A DNA stretch of 44,774 bases from a virus, in the IMG/VR virus record IMGVR_UViG_3300022934_000042, positions 1 through 44,774 of that record; one strand, given 5' to 3'. The notes beneath the pieces were generated by a model. That model had not been told where the DNA came from, made no database searches, and saw nothing but the letters and a program-made list of their open reading frames with translations. Of the stretch, positions 6,045-14,616 are shown in pieces. How positions within the stretch are numbered: position 1 is the first letter of the stretch; every line of letters begins with the position of its first letter. The translations under genes and the position numbers were made by a program.

Positions 6045-8963
6045 CTAGACTTGGCGCTGGTAAGAAATGAACACTGGAACTTCCTCAACTCCTGCTTTGA
6101 TTGCGTAGCGCAAATCATCCTCATTTCCAGTTATCTTTGCTCTCCCGTTCTTGCCGATCGCTAAGTAAATAGGATCGCGAGGTCCGTTTTTGATAAAGTT
6201 TTCATAACCTGCGTCAAAGTGGTGTCCGTGCTTGCGTGCCTCGCGACCGCATAGGTGCTCCAAGTCAGCCACCGGCATCATCACGCTGTAACGTGTTAGG
6301 TTGATGTTGGTTGGCTGGTCGTACATAACCCCACCCTCAACCCAGTCGTCAATTAGACCTTGGATTGTTGGTCTTGGTGTTGTTCTCGGAGCGGACGGAC
6401 GCTGTGAATAAGCAGCGTAGTATTCCTCAAGCCTTTGCTTGCTGTTGGAAACCAAGTCGGCACGCTCAACTTTGTGAATGCGAATGTCCGAACTAATCTT
6501 GTGGATCTGTGGTAAGAGAACTTGCTTGACCCATTCGTTTCTTGGCGTCTGCCCTTGTAGAGCAAACTTTAGACGCTGTAAAGATACGGTTCTGTTGGCT
6601 TGTGTTCTCTTTGTTTCACCGACGGTTCTAACGGTCGTCACATCAGGGATCGCACGAACGATGTTGTGAATGTCGGTCATTTCATAGCCTTGACCGAGAG
6701 GGTAGGACATAACAAAGTCAATCTCGTAGAGACGAACGTCAAGTGGGTTTGCTCTCGCTTCCTCAACAGGGAGACTTGTGTCTGAACCTGTCCTCTGTTG
6801 ATAGACTTCTTCTGCTTTCTTCACTTCTGCTCTAACGCCTCGCTCAAAGCCCTTGATCATTACATCAAAGTGGTTGTCATAGTATTCGATGTAAGGCCCA
6901 AGAACAGGGAAGGTGTTCTTGTCCATAATAATTGTAATCTTGTAATTGATGGAGGGTGGTGTTCCCTTGCCTGCTGGAGTTGTAGTAATACCGATTTGGG
7001 CATCCTGCTCTATGATCTCGAATGCCTTATCGAAAGTATCTTCAGGGATTTCCTTGTACTTCTCTCCAAAGTTCAATTTCATCTGGTTTTTGGCGAAAGC
7101 CTTGGCTTGGCGGTCGTAATTGAACACGGTGTCCAAGAACTCGCGTCTTAGTTCGTAGCCCCAGTAAGATCCATTGTGTTGCCTAAAGAGTGATCGGTTG
7201 AAGCCAACCTGTTTGAGTGCCTGCATTTGTTCTTCGGTTGCCTTGAACAAGACACCAGAGGCAAACAATTCTATTGTGCCTCTTTTTGCTTTAGTTGAGG
7301 ATGCGACCGTAAAGTTGTTGAATTCTTCTTCAGCCCTATCGGCGTAGCCCTTAAGATCCGGGCGCTTTGCAAGTTTTCTTGAAACTAGAAGGTCTTCAAT
7401 TGCGTCAAGCGAGTCGTCAAGATCATCTACCATCTCGTTGACGGTTTCATACCATTCTCCGAACGCTTCTGCGTCGGTGGCGTTCAAATTATCACCAGTC
7501 CAGTCGTCAAACAATCGACCAATGTCCCAAATAACAACGTAAGTACCAGAGCCCTTGGTCAATTGCTCGCGATCTTCTCTCATTAGGCTCGACATGTTAT
7601 CGGCTCTAATGAATGCCTGAGTGTAGTTGTCTGCTTTGACCAAGTAAGCATAAGCCTGATGGTAATGATGCGCGTCTTTTATAATTTCGTTTCTATCTTC
7701 TTCCTTGAAGATCTCCATTATTGCTTCTTCTATCTCGTCAGCGAGGGCAAGGTCTGCGCTGTTTTCGGAGCCAACAGCAAAAAAAGTACGCATCGCTTCT
7801 TCAGACAAATCAAATGGGAGTTTGGAAGCAATAGAACTTACGCTGGCAGCCCACATAGGGGTGTCGCCATCATACCCGTCCATTGTGTCAATTGAAACAC
7901 CATCAAAATCTACCTGCTGGAAATAATCTGATCTTTTCCAATCGTTCTCAAGGCGCTCTACTTCTTCTCTGAACTCTTCCATTCTTTTCTCGAATGAACC
8001 CTCGAAAGAAATACCGGTGTTCTCATCAAGCCATTGTCCGAGTTCTTCAAACTCTTCGGGCTCATTTGAATACTCGCCGGTTTCTGCTAACTTCTCAGCA
8101 CCTGTAATCTCGATGAATGTCGCAATGTGATTCCATAGTTCTCGTGGTGGGCAAGTATTCTGGCGACCCTTGATTTGGTAGATGGTTTCGTCGTGCGCGT
8201 TGTAAGCAATAGTAACGTAAGACTTGGAGGATTTCTGTCCCGACTCTTTTTTGCGTAGTGAATAAAGTGTGCCCCGTTCATCAGTTCCGCAGTGACCCAT
8301 TCTGTCGCCTTCCATTTTACACTGATAGGTGTCGAGGTCGTACCAGTAGGAGCCATCGTCAAATACGTGCATAATCTGATCTGGATCCTCACGAGTCTGC
8401 TGATAGTCAAAGCACACTTGTTCAGCCTCTATTTGATCACTCGGTGGGATTGACTTGATCATTTCGTAGTTGTTTGGGTTCTGGTTGAGAGTAATAATAA
8501 CATTCTCAATGCGACTACTAAACCAGCGCCAAATTCTCATTTCAAGATTTTTGAGACCAAGTAAAGCCTGTCTGGCTTGCTCCTCGGAGAATCCTCCCTT
8601 CTTTACAGCCTTTACAAACTGACGCTTTGCCTTTGGCCATTTAGCAGCAGGCTGCGTTGTGTAAACAGAAATCAAATTAGTCAGGAGATTGTAACCGCCT
8701 TCTTCTGGCGGCTTCTGGAATGCTCTACCGCGTTCTTCGATTATCTTACCGGCGAGATATTCAAACCAACCATAACTGGAAAGTCTCTTTCCTTCAAGAG
8801 ACTTCCAAGCATTACCAACCCACACGCGGCTTTTCTCACTTGCCTCTGGTAGTTTATCCTTGATCTCTTGTTGGATGTTTTCATCCAAACCTATGTCGGC
8901 TAGACCCTCTATTAGGATTTCTTCGTGTAAGTGCTTAAACCATTTATCAGTCGCAAAAGACAT
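6045..8963 (-). CDS. Large multidomain protein with a PcfJ-like Cys/Gly module
   Basis: A 972-residue protein. Around residues 205-275 a module reads GSYWYDLDT, MGHCGTDERGTLYSLRKK, SYVTIAYN, then IYQIKGRQN and CPP. This order (HC, LYSLR, QIKGR-N-P) recalls the C-terminal part of PcfJ-like proteins, and a similar module (GTTWCTAATQ) occurs in the repeat protein at 36154-38562. The middle is acidic and helical. The C-terminal 150 residues are more basic and end YDQPTNINLTRYSVMMPVAD and a short domain. No enzymatic motif is certain. It could be a virion-associated or injected protein, but that is a guess. It has a clear start (ATG 8963 after GGAGAAAATAG). Confidence 0.6.
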   Translation of the reverse strand: MSFATDKWFKHLHEEILIEGLADIGLDENIQQEIKDKLPEASEKSRVWVGNAWKSLEGKRLSSYGWFEYLAGKIIEERGRAFQKPPEEGGYNLLTNLISVYTTQPAAKWPKAKRQFVKAVKKGGFSEEQARQALLGLKNLEMRIWRWFSSRIENVIITLNQNPNNYEMIKSIPPSDQIEAEQVCFDYQQTREDPDQIMHVFDDGSYWYDLDTYQCKMEGDRMGHCGTDERGTLYSLRKKESGQKSSKSYVTIAYNAHDETIYQIKGRQNTCPPRELWNHIATFIEITGAEKLAETGEYSNEPEEFEELGQWLDENTGISFEGSFEKRMEEFREEVERLENDWKRSDYFQQVDFDGVSIDTMDGYDGDTPMWAASVSSIASKLPFDLSEEAMRTFFAVGSENSADLALADEIEEAIMEIFKEEDRNEIIKDAHHYHQAYAYLVKADNYTQAFIRADNMSSLMREDREQLTKGSGTYVVIWDIGRLFDDWTGDNLNATDAEAFGEWYETVNEMVDDLDDSLDAIEDLLVSRKLAKRPDLKGYADRAEEEFNNFTVASSTKAKRGTIELFASGVLFKATEEQMQALKQVGFNRSLFRQHNGSYWGYELRREFLDTVFNYDRQAKAFAKNQMKLNFGEKYKEIPEDTFDKAFEIIEQDAQIGITTTPAGKGTPPSINYKITIIMDKNTFPVLGPYIEYYDNHFDVMIKGFERGVRAEVKKAEEVYQQRTGSDTSLPVEEARANPLDVRLYEIDFVMSYPLGQGYEMTDIHNIVRAIPDVTTVRTVGETKRTQANRTVSLQRLKFALQGQTPRNEWVKQVLLPQIHKISSDIRIHKVERADLVSNSKQRLEEYYAAYSQRPSAPRTTPRPTIQGLIDDWVEGGVMYDQPTNINLTRYSVMMPVADLEHLCGREARKHGHHFDAGYENFIKNGPRDPIYLAIGKNGRAKITGNEDDLRYAIKAGVEEVPVFISYQRQV

Positions 8964-8994
8964 CTATTTTCTCCTGTTTCCCAATAAATAGTTT

Positions 8995-9324
8995 CTATCT
9001 TTGATAGTCGTCTTCTAATCTCACAACATCATCAAGATGTGGAGTGCTGACCTCCATTATCTCAACGTCGCTTTCGTTAGCGCCGAAACGATGGACCTGT
9101 AACGGATTGACGTGGAAAGACTGACCGGGCGTTAGTTTGGTGATTCCACCACTCCCGTCATAAATGTAGAGAGTGCCCGAGACTACATAAACAGTCTCCT
9201 CTTTCACTCTATGGAATTGTAACGATAGTCTGTGTCCTGCGTTGATGTGTAGGAGTTTGCCTACATAGTTTGGTGTTTCTGCCCAGATGACCTCATGTCC
9301 CCAAGGCTTTTCTACTTTTCTCAT
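8995..9324 (-). CDS. Cupin, phosphomannose isomerase type II-like
   Basis: A 109-residue single-domain cupin. PWGHEVIW at residues 7-14 is the hallmark start of the C-terminal isomerase domain of ManC-type proteins. Metal ligands are visible in LQFHRVKEE and in VHRF. The family interconverts mannose-6-phosphate and fructose-6-phosphate or binds related sugars. Here the guanylyltransferase half is missing, so a role in sugar or capsule metabolism is only suggested. Its start overlaps the end of the membrane protein gene by four bases. Confidence 0.72.
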   Translation of the reverse strand: MRKVEKPWGHEVIWAETPNYVGKLLHINAGHRLSLQFHRVKEETVYVVSGTLYIYDGSGGITKLTPGQSFHVNPLQVHRFGANESDVEIMEVSTPHLDDVVRLEDDYQR

Positions 9325-9668
9325 TTGAACCTCATTTGGATGTAGATAATTGTGGTCGCAAGTGCAACCGAAATCATGTTCTTCGGTGTGAAGAACTTTT
9401 CTCCCATGAAATACCAGAAAAGAACTGGCATTATAGCAAACGAGAGCGCAAAGATGTAGAATCTTGGAGCCCAGCCGCTCTGGAAGAATTCATAGGCATA
9501 GCGTAGCCCGTAAATGAAACATAGTGCTGACGGAATTGCTGTGCAAATCGCAATCCATAGTGTGTGTTCTCTTGCCCAATCCCAGACGAACTGAGAATAA
9601 GAACTAAACCATGTGATGCCTTGTCCGAGAATGAAAAGGCAGGTTGCGATTGCGAGTTTGTCATACAT
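9321..9668 (-). CDS. Small membrane protein with about four transmembrane helices
   Basis: A 115-residue hydrophobic protein with four likely membrane-spanning helices (near residues 5-22, 36-56, 70-88 and 95-112). Size and topology resemble small multidrug/EamA-type half transporters, but no signature residue settles it. Its ATG lies inside the last codons of the upstream gene (eight-base overlap). It precedes the cupin in the operon, so a link to sugar metabolism or transport is possible. Confidence 0.6.
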   Translation of the reverse strand: MYDKLAIATCLFILGQGITWFSSYSQFVWDWAREHTLWIAICTAIPSALCFIYGLRYAYEFFQSGWAPRFYIFALSFAIMPVLFWYFMGEKFFTPKNMISVALATTIIYIQMRFK

Positions 9669-10401
9669 TGTGTAAGATTATTTCCTTAGCGTTTTGCTCG
9701 GTTGTTGTTCTGCCGTATTGATCAAGAAAAATTTTATCCCAATTTTTCATTTTACCTAAACGTGGATGATAGTTGTAAACAAAAATTGTTGGACTATGCA
9801 CAAACTTTTTCAACATCTTTGTATGCTGAAAAGGTGACTCTTCAAGACCTACGACTTGCTCTGTACTTAGAACATCATAAAAGTAATTGCCACCACTAAA
9901 CAAATTAAAATCAGAATTTGATAAGGTTTGATATTCTTCGTGTTGCTGTAAAAATACGGAATGAAAATTGCCTATCTTAAAAGTCTTTAACTCGTTCAAA
10001 GATATTGGATTATAGTTTTTCGTATCGAGTTCGCCGTGTGTGATCATTCCAATTGAAGAACATCTATTTAGAAGATAAAACAATGCGCTTCTAACAAATG
10101 GATCCTTGTAAGAATACCAGTTTGTCTTTAAGATATCAAAAGTATTTTCGTTGACAACAGGAAACATTTTGTCTGCTATCAGAGAAATTTTTTTTGAGTC
10201 TTTCATGGCGTAAGTCCAAAATTCATGGACCACAATACTCTTAGTACAACCAATAGCATATCTATCAGTTTCTGCAAGAGAGAACTCCAAAGCACCATCA
10301 TAAAAAGGGTAAGTCTGGACGACGGAGCCTTTTGGAATCAATGTCTTTAGGGTTGAAAAACTATTAGTTTTGTTCTTCAGATTCTTGATTGGGCTTCGCA
10401 T
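9661..10401 (-). CDS. Degenerate D12-class methyltransferase-like protein
   Basis: A 246-residue protein whose architecture follows D12-class adenine methylases but has lost their key motifs. The segment PFYDGALEF stands where motif I (PFxGGGSxF) should be. SALFYLLNRCSSIGM matches the AxxFxxNRSSFxG region of Dam. The catalytic DPPY position reads SGGNYF. It is therefore probably unable to methylate DNA and may have been reused as a binding protein. An active Dam homolog lies about 3 kb upstream at 12829-13590. ATG 10401 has AAGGA eight bases upstream. The gene is noticeably A+T-rich. Confidence 0.5.
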   Translation of the reverse strand: MRSPIKNLKNKTNSFSTLKTLIPKGSVVQTYPFYDGALEFSLAETDRYAIGCTKSIVVHEFWTYAMKDSKKISLIADKMFPVVNENTFDILKTNWYSYKDPFVRSALFYLLNRCSSIGMITHGELDTKNYNPISLNELKTFKIGNFHSVFLQQHEEYQTLSNSDFNLFSGGNYFYDVLSTEQVVGLEESPFQHTKMLKKFVHSPTIFVYNYHPRLGKMKNWDKIFLDQYGRTTTEQNAKEIILHNV

Positions 10402-10741
10402 CAAACATTTCCTTGAACTTTGCTATTCTGTCCTCAAGCATTTCGATCTCTTCTGCTTCGCTTGGAGAATCTGGAACCTTTGGCTGTTCAGGTTGTGTCT
10501 TGAAGCGCACATAACCCTCAACGATATTCTGAATGTCGCCAAGCATTATGTCTATCTTGGCGAGTTTGCGACGCAGATCGTCTAACTTATCAAGGCCATC
10601 GGTTCCAAGTTTAAGAGTTGGTGTACCACCCACAGGTGCAAGAACATCGAGTTGCCTGATTGCATCACTAAATAGGCGGTTAACTTCATTAGGCAACTCA
10701 TCGAGTTCAACAGAATACTGAATGTTTACTCTCTGTCCCAT
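10364..10741 (-). CDS. Hypothetical protein, helical
   Basis: A 125-residue protein beginning MGQRVNIQYSVELDELP, with an amphipathic central helix (GLDKLDDLRRKLAKIDIML) and an acidic, disordered-looking tail (DSPSEAEEIEMLED). I do not recognise the family. It is tightly packed between the FlbD-like gene and the degenerate methyltransferase gene, which it overlaps by about 40 bases. Confidence 0.6.
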   Translation of the reverse strand: MGQRVNIQYSVELDELPNEVNRLFSDAIRQLDVLAPVGGTPTLKLGTDGLDKLDDLRRKLAKIDIMLGDIQNIVEGYVRFKTQPEQPKVPDSPSEAEEIEMLEDRIAKFKEMFDAKPNQESEEQN

Positions 10742-10742
10742 C

Positions 10743-11033
10743 TTATCCTCTCAGTAGTTGGCTGCGGGTCTGTAGTGCTGTCTCTACCGAGTTTGGATCT
10801 CCAATAACAACAATCTCTGTGCCTGTGGTTCCCTTATCAATAGTAATCTTGGAGAAGCGGTGCTCTTTGCTAAGACCCTCTGTAAGCATTCCCTGCTCGT
10901 TTAGATTCTTCATCTGGTGTTCTTCTCTCACCATAACGACGTGCTCTGGATTGACGAACACCTCTCGTAGTGAATAACGGCGACCGCTTGTTACTGCACC
11001 TGTTCCACACACCTCTGTAAGTTTAACTAGCAT
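10743..11033 (-). CDS. FlbD-like small protein
   Basis: A 96-residue protein starting MLVKLTEVCGTG and containing VNPEHVVMV, the pattern of the small FlbD-like family (KLT, then VNP-x-x-I/V-x-x-V), followed by an internal insertion and a final beta strand TEIVVIGDP. The family role is unclear even in flagellar operons; in phages it is unassigned. The ATG overlaps the stop of the previous gene by 11 bases and has GGAGG upstream. Confidence 0.5.
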   Translation of the reverse strand: MLVKLTEVCGTGAVTSGRRYSLREVFVNPEHVVMVREEHQMKNLNEQGMLTEGLSKEHRFSKITIDKGTTGTEIVVIGDPNSVETALQTRSQLLRG

Positions 11034-11253
11034 TCTCCACCTCCTTGTTGATTGGATAAATGTCTCTCATTTTTACCGACCAGACCTTGCCTTTGTAGTA
11101 GACCATTCCCCATGTTGGTTCTTTGGGGTTTCGATCCCAAAACAATGCCTTGACTGGCTTGTCTGTCTTGACATACTCTTTTAGATATTCTTCTGCATCC
11201 TGAAGCAAGAAAGCATCTTGCGGGATGTGAACTAAGTCTCCTCTTATCATCAT
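11023..11253 (-). CDS. Small SH3-like protein downstream of groEL
   Basis: The first usable start is the ATG pair at 11253/11250, overlapping the groEL TGA. An upstream in-frame reading would run about 50 bases back into groEL. The product, about 76 residues, begins MIRGDLVHIPQDA, similar to the RVGDLV openings of the SH3-like cassettes, and ends with strands around WGMVYYKGKVWSVKM. No strong ribosome site precedes it, so translation is probably coupled to groEL. Function unknown. Confidence 0.6.
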   Translation of the reverse strand: MMIRGDLVHIPQDAFLLQDAEEYLKEYVKTDKPVKALFWDRNPKEPTWGMVYYKGKVWSVKMRDIYPINKEVENAS

Positions 11254-12827
11254 GATACCTGAATAATCCCATAGTTGGTCGTGATAAGTGTGCCGGCGCA
11301 CGACGCTGCGTTCTTCAGTGCCGACTTGGTTACTCTCACTGGATCTAAGATACCACGCTCGTAGAGGTTTGTCAAGGTGCCGTTGCGGAAATCATAGCCC
11401 ATGTCGTTTGACTGGTCTAGAACATGCGCCAGCAGGAGGTCTTCGCTCTTGCCGCCGTTTCTACACATTTGACGGAAGGGCGCTTCACATGCCTTCTTTA
11501 CGATCGCAATACCAATTGCCTGCTCTTCGTGGTCAGTTGTAACGACAAGAGAGTTGCTTGCTCGTAGCAGGGCTGTGCCTCCACCACCGATTACGCCTTC
11601 TTCCTGTGCAGAGCGGACTGCTTCAAGGGCGTCCTCAATGCGGTGCTTGCGTTCGGTCATCTCTACCTGTGTTGCACCACCAACATGAATCACAGCAACA
11701 CCTGAAGATAGGCGAACAATGCGACCCTGAATGCGCTCGCACTCTGCAAAGTCGTCTGTGTTTGCAATCTCAGCCTTTAGACTCTCAATACGAGTCTCAA
11801 CTGCTTCGTAGTCACAGTTACCGCCGACAAGAATGGTGCCGACCTTGGTGCTCTCAACAGACTTGGCCGTACCCAACTGATCAAGAGTTGCGGTCTGCAA
11901 CTTCTGTCCTGACTCTCGGGTGATGAATGTTGCACCAGTCGAGATAGCAAGGTCAGACAAAAGATTGCGGCGTTCCTCACCATAGAATGGAGCCTTGATT
12001 CCTGCAATCTTTAGAGAGCCACGCATAGCGTTCATAATCATAGCAGCAAGTGCCTGACCCTCAATGTCTTCTGCAACAATGACGAGTGGGCGCGCTTCTC
12101 TTGCAACCAACTCAAGAATAGGAAGAATCTGCTCTACCTGTGTGATCTTGTAGTCTGTAACCATAACCAGCGGCTCTTCGTAGTGCATCACATTACGACG
12201 CTCGTCGTTGACAAATGCAGATGCACAGAAGCCAGCAGGGAAGCGGAAGCCCTCGGTCACGTCAATAGAAGTCTCCATAGAACGAGACTCTTCGATTGTG
12301 ATAGAGCCGTCCTGACCTACCTTGTCCACAGCCATAGCAATGAGATCCCCAATAGTAGAATCGTTGTTGGCTGAAATAGTAGCGATGTGTTTGATGTCGT
12401 CAATGCTATTGACTGGTCGCGCCATCTCTGTAAGGTTGTTACAAATCTCTGATACTGTTGCATCTATTCCCCTCTGTAGTTCGATTGGAGAAACACCAGC
12501 AACAATGTGTCGCTGTGCTTCATTTAGGATTGCTCTCGCAAGGACGGTAGCAGTTGTTGTTCCGTCTCCAGCGCTTGTGTTTGTCTCGTTAGCAGCCTGA
12601 CGGATAACCTGTGCGCCAGCGTTCTCAAACTCGTCGTCCAACTGAACGAACTGGGCTACTGTTACTCCGTCCTTTGTTGCGAAAGCAGACTTATCGTGCT
12701 CTTTTAGAAGAACCGTTCTGCCCTTTGGTCCGAGAGTAGAAGAAACATAATCAGCAAGTGTGTTTGCTCCGTTTAGAATCTTCTGTCGTAGTTCTTCGTT
12801 GTTTGCGAATACCATCTTGTTTGTCAT
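11250..12827 (-). CDS. groEL: Chaperonin GroEL
   Basis: A 525-residue chaperonin 60 of nearly standard length. The nucleotide loop GDGTTTATVLA (about residues 87-97) and the hydrolysis region with EDALEAVRSAQEEGVIGGGG are intact, as is SSTLGPKGRTV near the N-terminus. It should form the ATP-driven folding chamber, probably for phage structural proteins. It lacks the C-terminal GGM-repeat tail of many bacterial GroELs. A GroES-like partner is encoded far away at 32197-32469. An internal promoter at 12954-12981 in the dam gene can feed it. Confidence 0.95.
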   Translation of the reverse strand: MTNKMVFANNEELRQKILNGANTLADYVSSTLGPKGRTVLLKEHDKSAFATKDGVTVAQFVQLDDEFENAGAQVIRQAANETNTSAGDGTTTATVLARAILNEAQRHIVAGVSPIELQRGIDATVSEICNNLTEMARPVNSIDDIKHIATISANNDSTIGDLIAMAVDKVGQDGSITIEESRSMETSIDVTEGFRFPAGFCASAFVNDERRNVMHYEEPLVMVTDYKITQVEQILPILELVAREARPLVIVAEDIEGQALAAMIMNAMRGSLKIAGIKAPFYGEERRNLLSDLAISTGATFITRESGQKLQTATLDQLGTAKSVESTKVGTILVGGNCDYEAVETRIESLKAEIANTDDFAECERIQGRIVRLSSGVAVIHVGGATQVEMTERKHRIEDALEAVRSAQEEGVIGGGGTALLRASNSLVVTTDHEEQAIGIAIVKKACEAPFRQMCRNGGKSEDLLLAHVLDQSNDMGYDFRNGTLTNLYERGILDPVRVTKSALKNAASCAGTLITTNYGIIQVS

Positions 12828-12828
12828 T

Positions 12829-13590
12829 TTAACCTCGTGAAATAATGAAAACTTCGTTTGACTTCTTGCTCTTGTTCATTCCGTAAGCCCACTCTGCCGG
12901 AATAATCTCATAGTCAGAGTAGTGTTCGCGAATAAACTCACAATCATTATAACATAATAACCAGTTCTGGCGATTTGTCAAGAGGGAATGTAAAAGTTTA
13001 TGATCAAATCCCTCGTGCATGTCTCCGTTCTTTCCATATAACTTGCTCTTCTCCTCCAAAAAGTAAGGAGGGTCAAGATAAAGGAAACAATTTTTGTGCT
13101 GCTCTATGGACTCCTCAAAGCCCAGAAAGCCTACTTTTAGGTTGGGTGCGTCAAAGTTAGCCAGCCTTTTGATGCTGTTCTCGTTGAAGCGTCCGTCGGC
13201 TGCTTGCTGGGAAAAACCACCTGATAGTGTTGCGCCAGAGAACGAAGAACGATTGATCGCAAAGTAAGCGGCAGCAAGTTCTACGCTCTTGCCCTGCGTT
13301 GGATCGTAGCCTCGCAAGAGCATTCGTAAAGCCTTGAATGTTTCTTTGTCTAATGGATGTAACTTCTTTACCTGCGCTACAAGATAATCTTTATCTGTCA
13401 GCAGACAATTCCAAAAGTTGTAGAGAGGATAGAACGCATCATAAGCATAGACGGCTCTATCTTTGGAGAGCACCAACTCTAACGACCCACCGCCCAAGAA
13501 TGGGGAACAAATGTCCCCCTCTGGAATGTGGGGGAGTAGGTGCTTTATTGCGCGTGTTTTTCCACCGGGATAACGTAGTGGTGATTTCAA
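12829..13590 (-). CDS. dam: DNA adenine methylase, D12 class (Dam-like)
   Basis: A 253-residue D12-class N6-adenine methyltransferase. The N-terminal PLRYPGGKTRAI, the motif FLGGGSLELVL, NRSSFSGA and the catalytic LDPPYF (about residues 172-177) are all present. It should methylate adenine in a short target, perhaps GATC, to protect phage DNA or evade restriction. It probably starts at a TTG (13590-13588) preceded by GGAGGAAAC, the same arrangement as the PurA-like gene. It lies between a possible nuclease gene and groEL. Confidence 0.92.
   Translation of the reverse strand: MKSPLRYPGGKTRAIKHLLPHIPEGDICSPFLGGGSLELVLSKDRAVYAYDAFYPLYNFWNCLLTDKDYLVAQVKKLHPLDKETFKALRMLLRGYDPTQGKSVELAAAYFAINRSSFSGATLSGGFSQQAADGRFNENSIKRLANFDAPNLKVGFLGFEESIEQHKNCFLYLDPPYFLEEKSKLYGKNGDMHEGFDHKLLHSLLTNRQNWLLCYNDCEFIREHYSDYEIIPAEWAYGMNKSKKSNEVFIISRG
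12954..12981 (-). promoter_or_regulatory. Internal promoter ahead of groEL
   Basis: TTGACA at 12981-12976, a 16-base spacer and TATTAT at 12959-12954, preceded by GT, inside the 3' third of the dam gene. It would start transcripts about 120 bases before groEL. Confidence 0.65.
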
Positions 13591-13614
13591 GTTTCCTCCA
13601 AGTATTGTTTTATT

Positions 13615-14607
13615 TTACCACGGATCGCCTGACAATTTCAATGAAGATGCGAGTTTTTGATCAGCGTATTTAAATCTAATTTTCATAATTTTGGTGCCGT
13701 TTACGCTTTTTATTCCAATGCTATTGGTACCAACTGGTACAATCTCGACATCTTCTCCCATCAATGATTTGTATTTTTCATTGTTGATCGGATCCATAAT
13801 CATTGCACCATATGACTTTCCGGGCATACCGTAACCCGTTGATTGTACATAATACGGATATACTGTAGGAGATGCATCGAGCCAGTGAGTATACAAGTGT
13901 GCTCTTAACTCTGCCACCGGTAATTCCTTTAATCTTTCTAAGAGTATATCTCTAAGTTGATTTACTATTTGATCGGCGTGTTTTTCTGCTGCTATTCTGA
14001 TGTCTTTGTTTTCAGGTGCTCTTAGAAACTTTTTTCTTGTTGCGGCAGTTTGGCTGAGTTTATTGGTAACAATAAAATTTTCGACACTTTTATTAATTTT
14101 GTCGATATTCAAACCTAATTCTTCAACAAGCCACCCAACACCATGATTTTTAAATCCAATTTTTTGTTTTGTTTTTGTTGACTTTGCAGATATACCAAGA
14201 TATTCTGTGCCGTTTATTTCGTACAAAATGTCAGAGGGGTTTCCTAATTCGGCTGCGGGTACAGCAGAAACCAAAACATTTGGTCGAGCAGTCCACCATA
14301 CCTTTGTTATTTCACCCTCAAAGCCATTTTCTTGCCGCCAATCTTCAATTTCTTCAAACATTTTAATTGCGCGCTGACTTTGTATTTCAAGTTCTGCTGA
14401 TTTTTGTGCAGCAGTTAGTTGTGTTTTTCTCTGATTGATCGTTTGAAAAGCCTCTTCGTAGTTGATAAATTTTGATGTATCACCACCTAGAGAATCGGAT
14501 GCTATAAGTGCCAATAGAATTTCATTTACGTCAGCCCCAAGTGTATTTCGAGATTCACCCAAAACTCCCTCCATAATTTCAAGAATTGTTAACAAACTAT
14601 CAGACAT
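13615..14607 (-). CDS. Hypothetical protein, possible PD-(D/E)XK nuclease fold
   Basis: A 330-residue protein I do not firmly recognise. A central stretch, NPSDILYEING followed by EYLGISAKSTK (about residues 122-145), resembles a PD-(D/E)XK nuclease core with an S-x-K variant. The C-terminal part (HWLDASPTVYPYY, then GKSYGAMIMDP) could bind DNA. The gene is clearly more A+T-rich than ClpP and GroEL nearby, suggesting separate acquisition. It lies directly upstream of the Dam methylase, so a nuclease-methylase pairing is possible. ATG 14607 follows GAGGT. Confidence 0.5.
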   Translation of the reverse strand: MSDSLLTILEIMEGVLGESRNTLGADVNEILLALIASDSLGGDTSKFINYEEAFQTINQRKTQLTAAQKSAELEIQSQRAIKMFEEIEDWRQENGFEGEITKVWWTARPNVLVSAVPAAELGNPSDILYEINGTEYLGISAKSTKTKQKIGFKNHGVGWLVEELGLNIDKINKSVENFIVTNKLSQTAATRKKFLRAPENKDIRIAAEKHADQIVNQLRDILLERLKELPVAELRAHLYTHWLDASPTVYPYYVQSTGYGMPGKSYGAMIMDPINNEKYKSLMGEDVEIVPVGTNSIGIKSVNGTKIMKIRFKYADQKLASSLKLSGDPW

Positions 14608-14616
14608 AACTTAACC

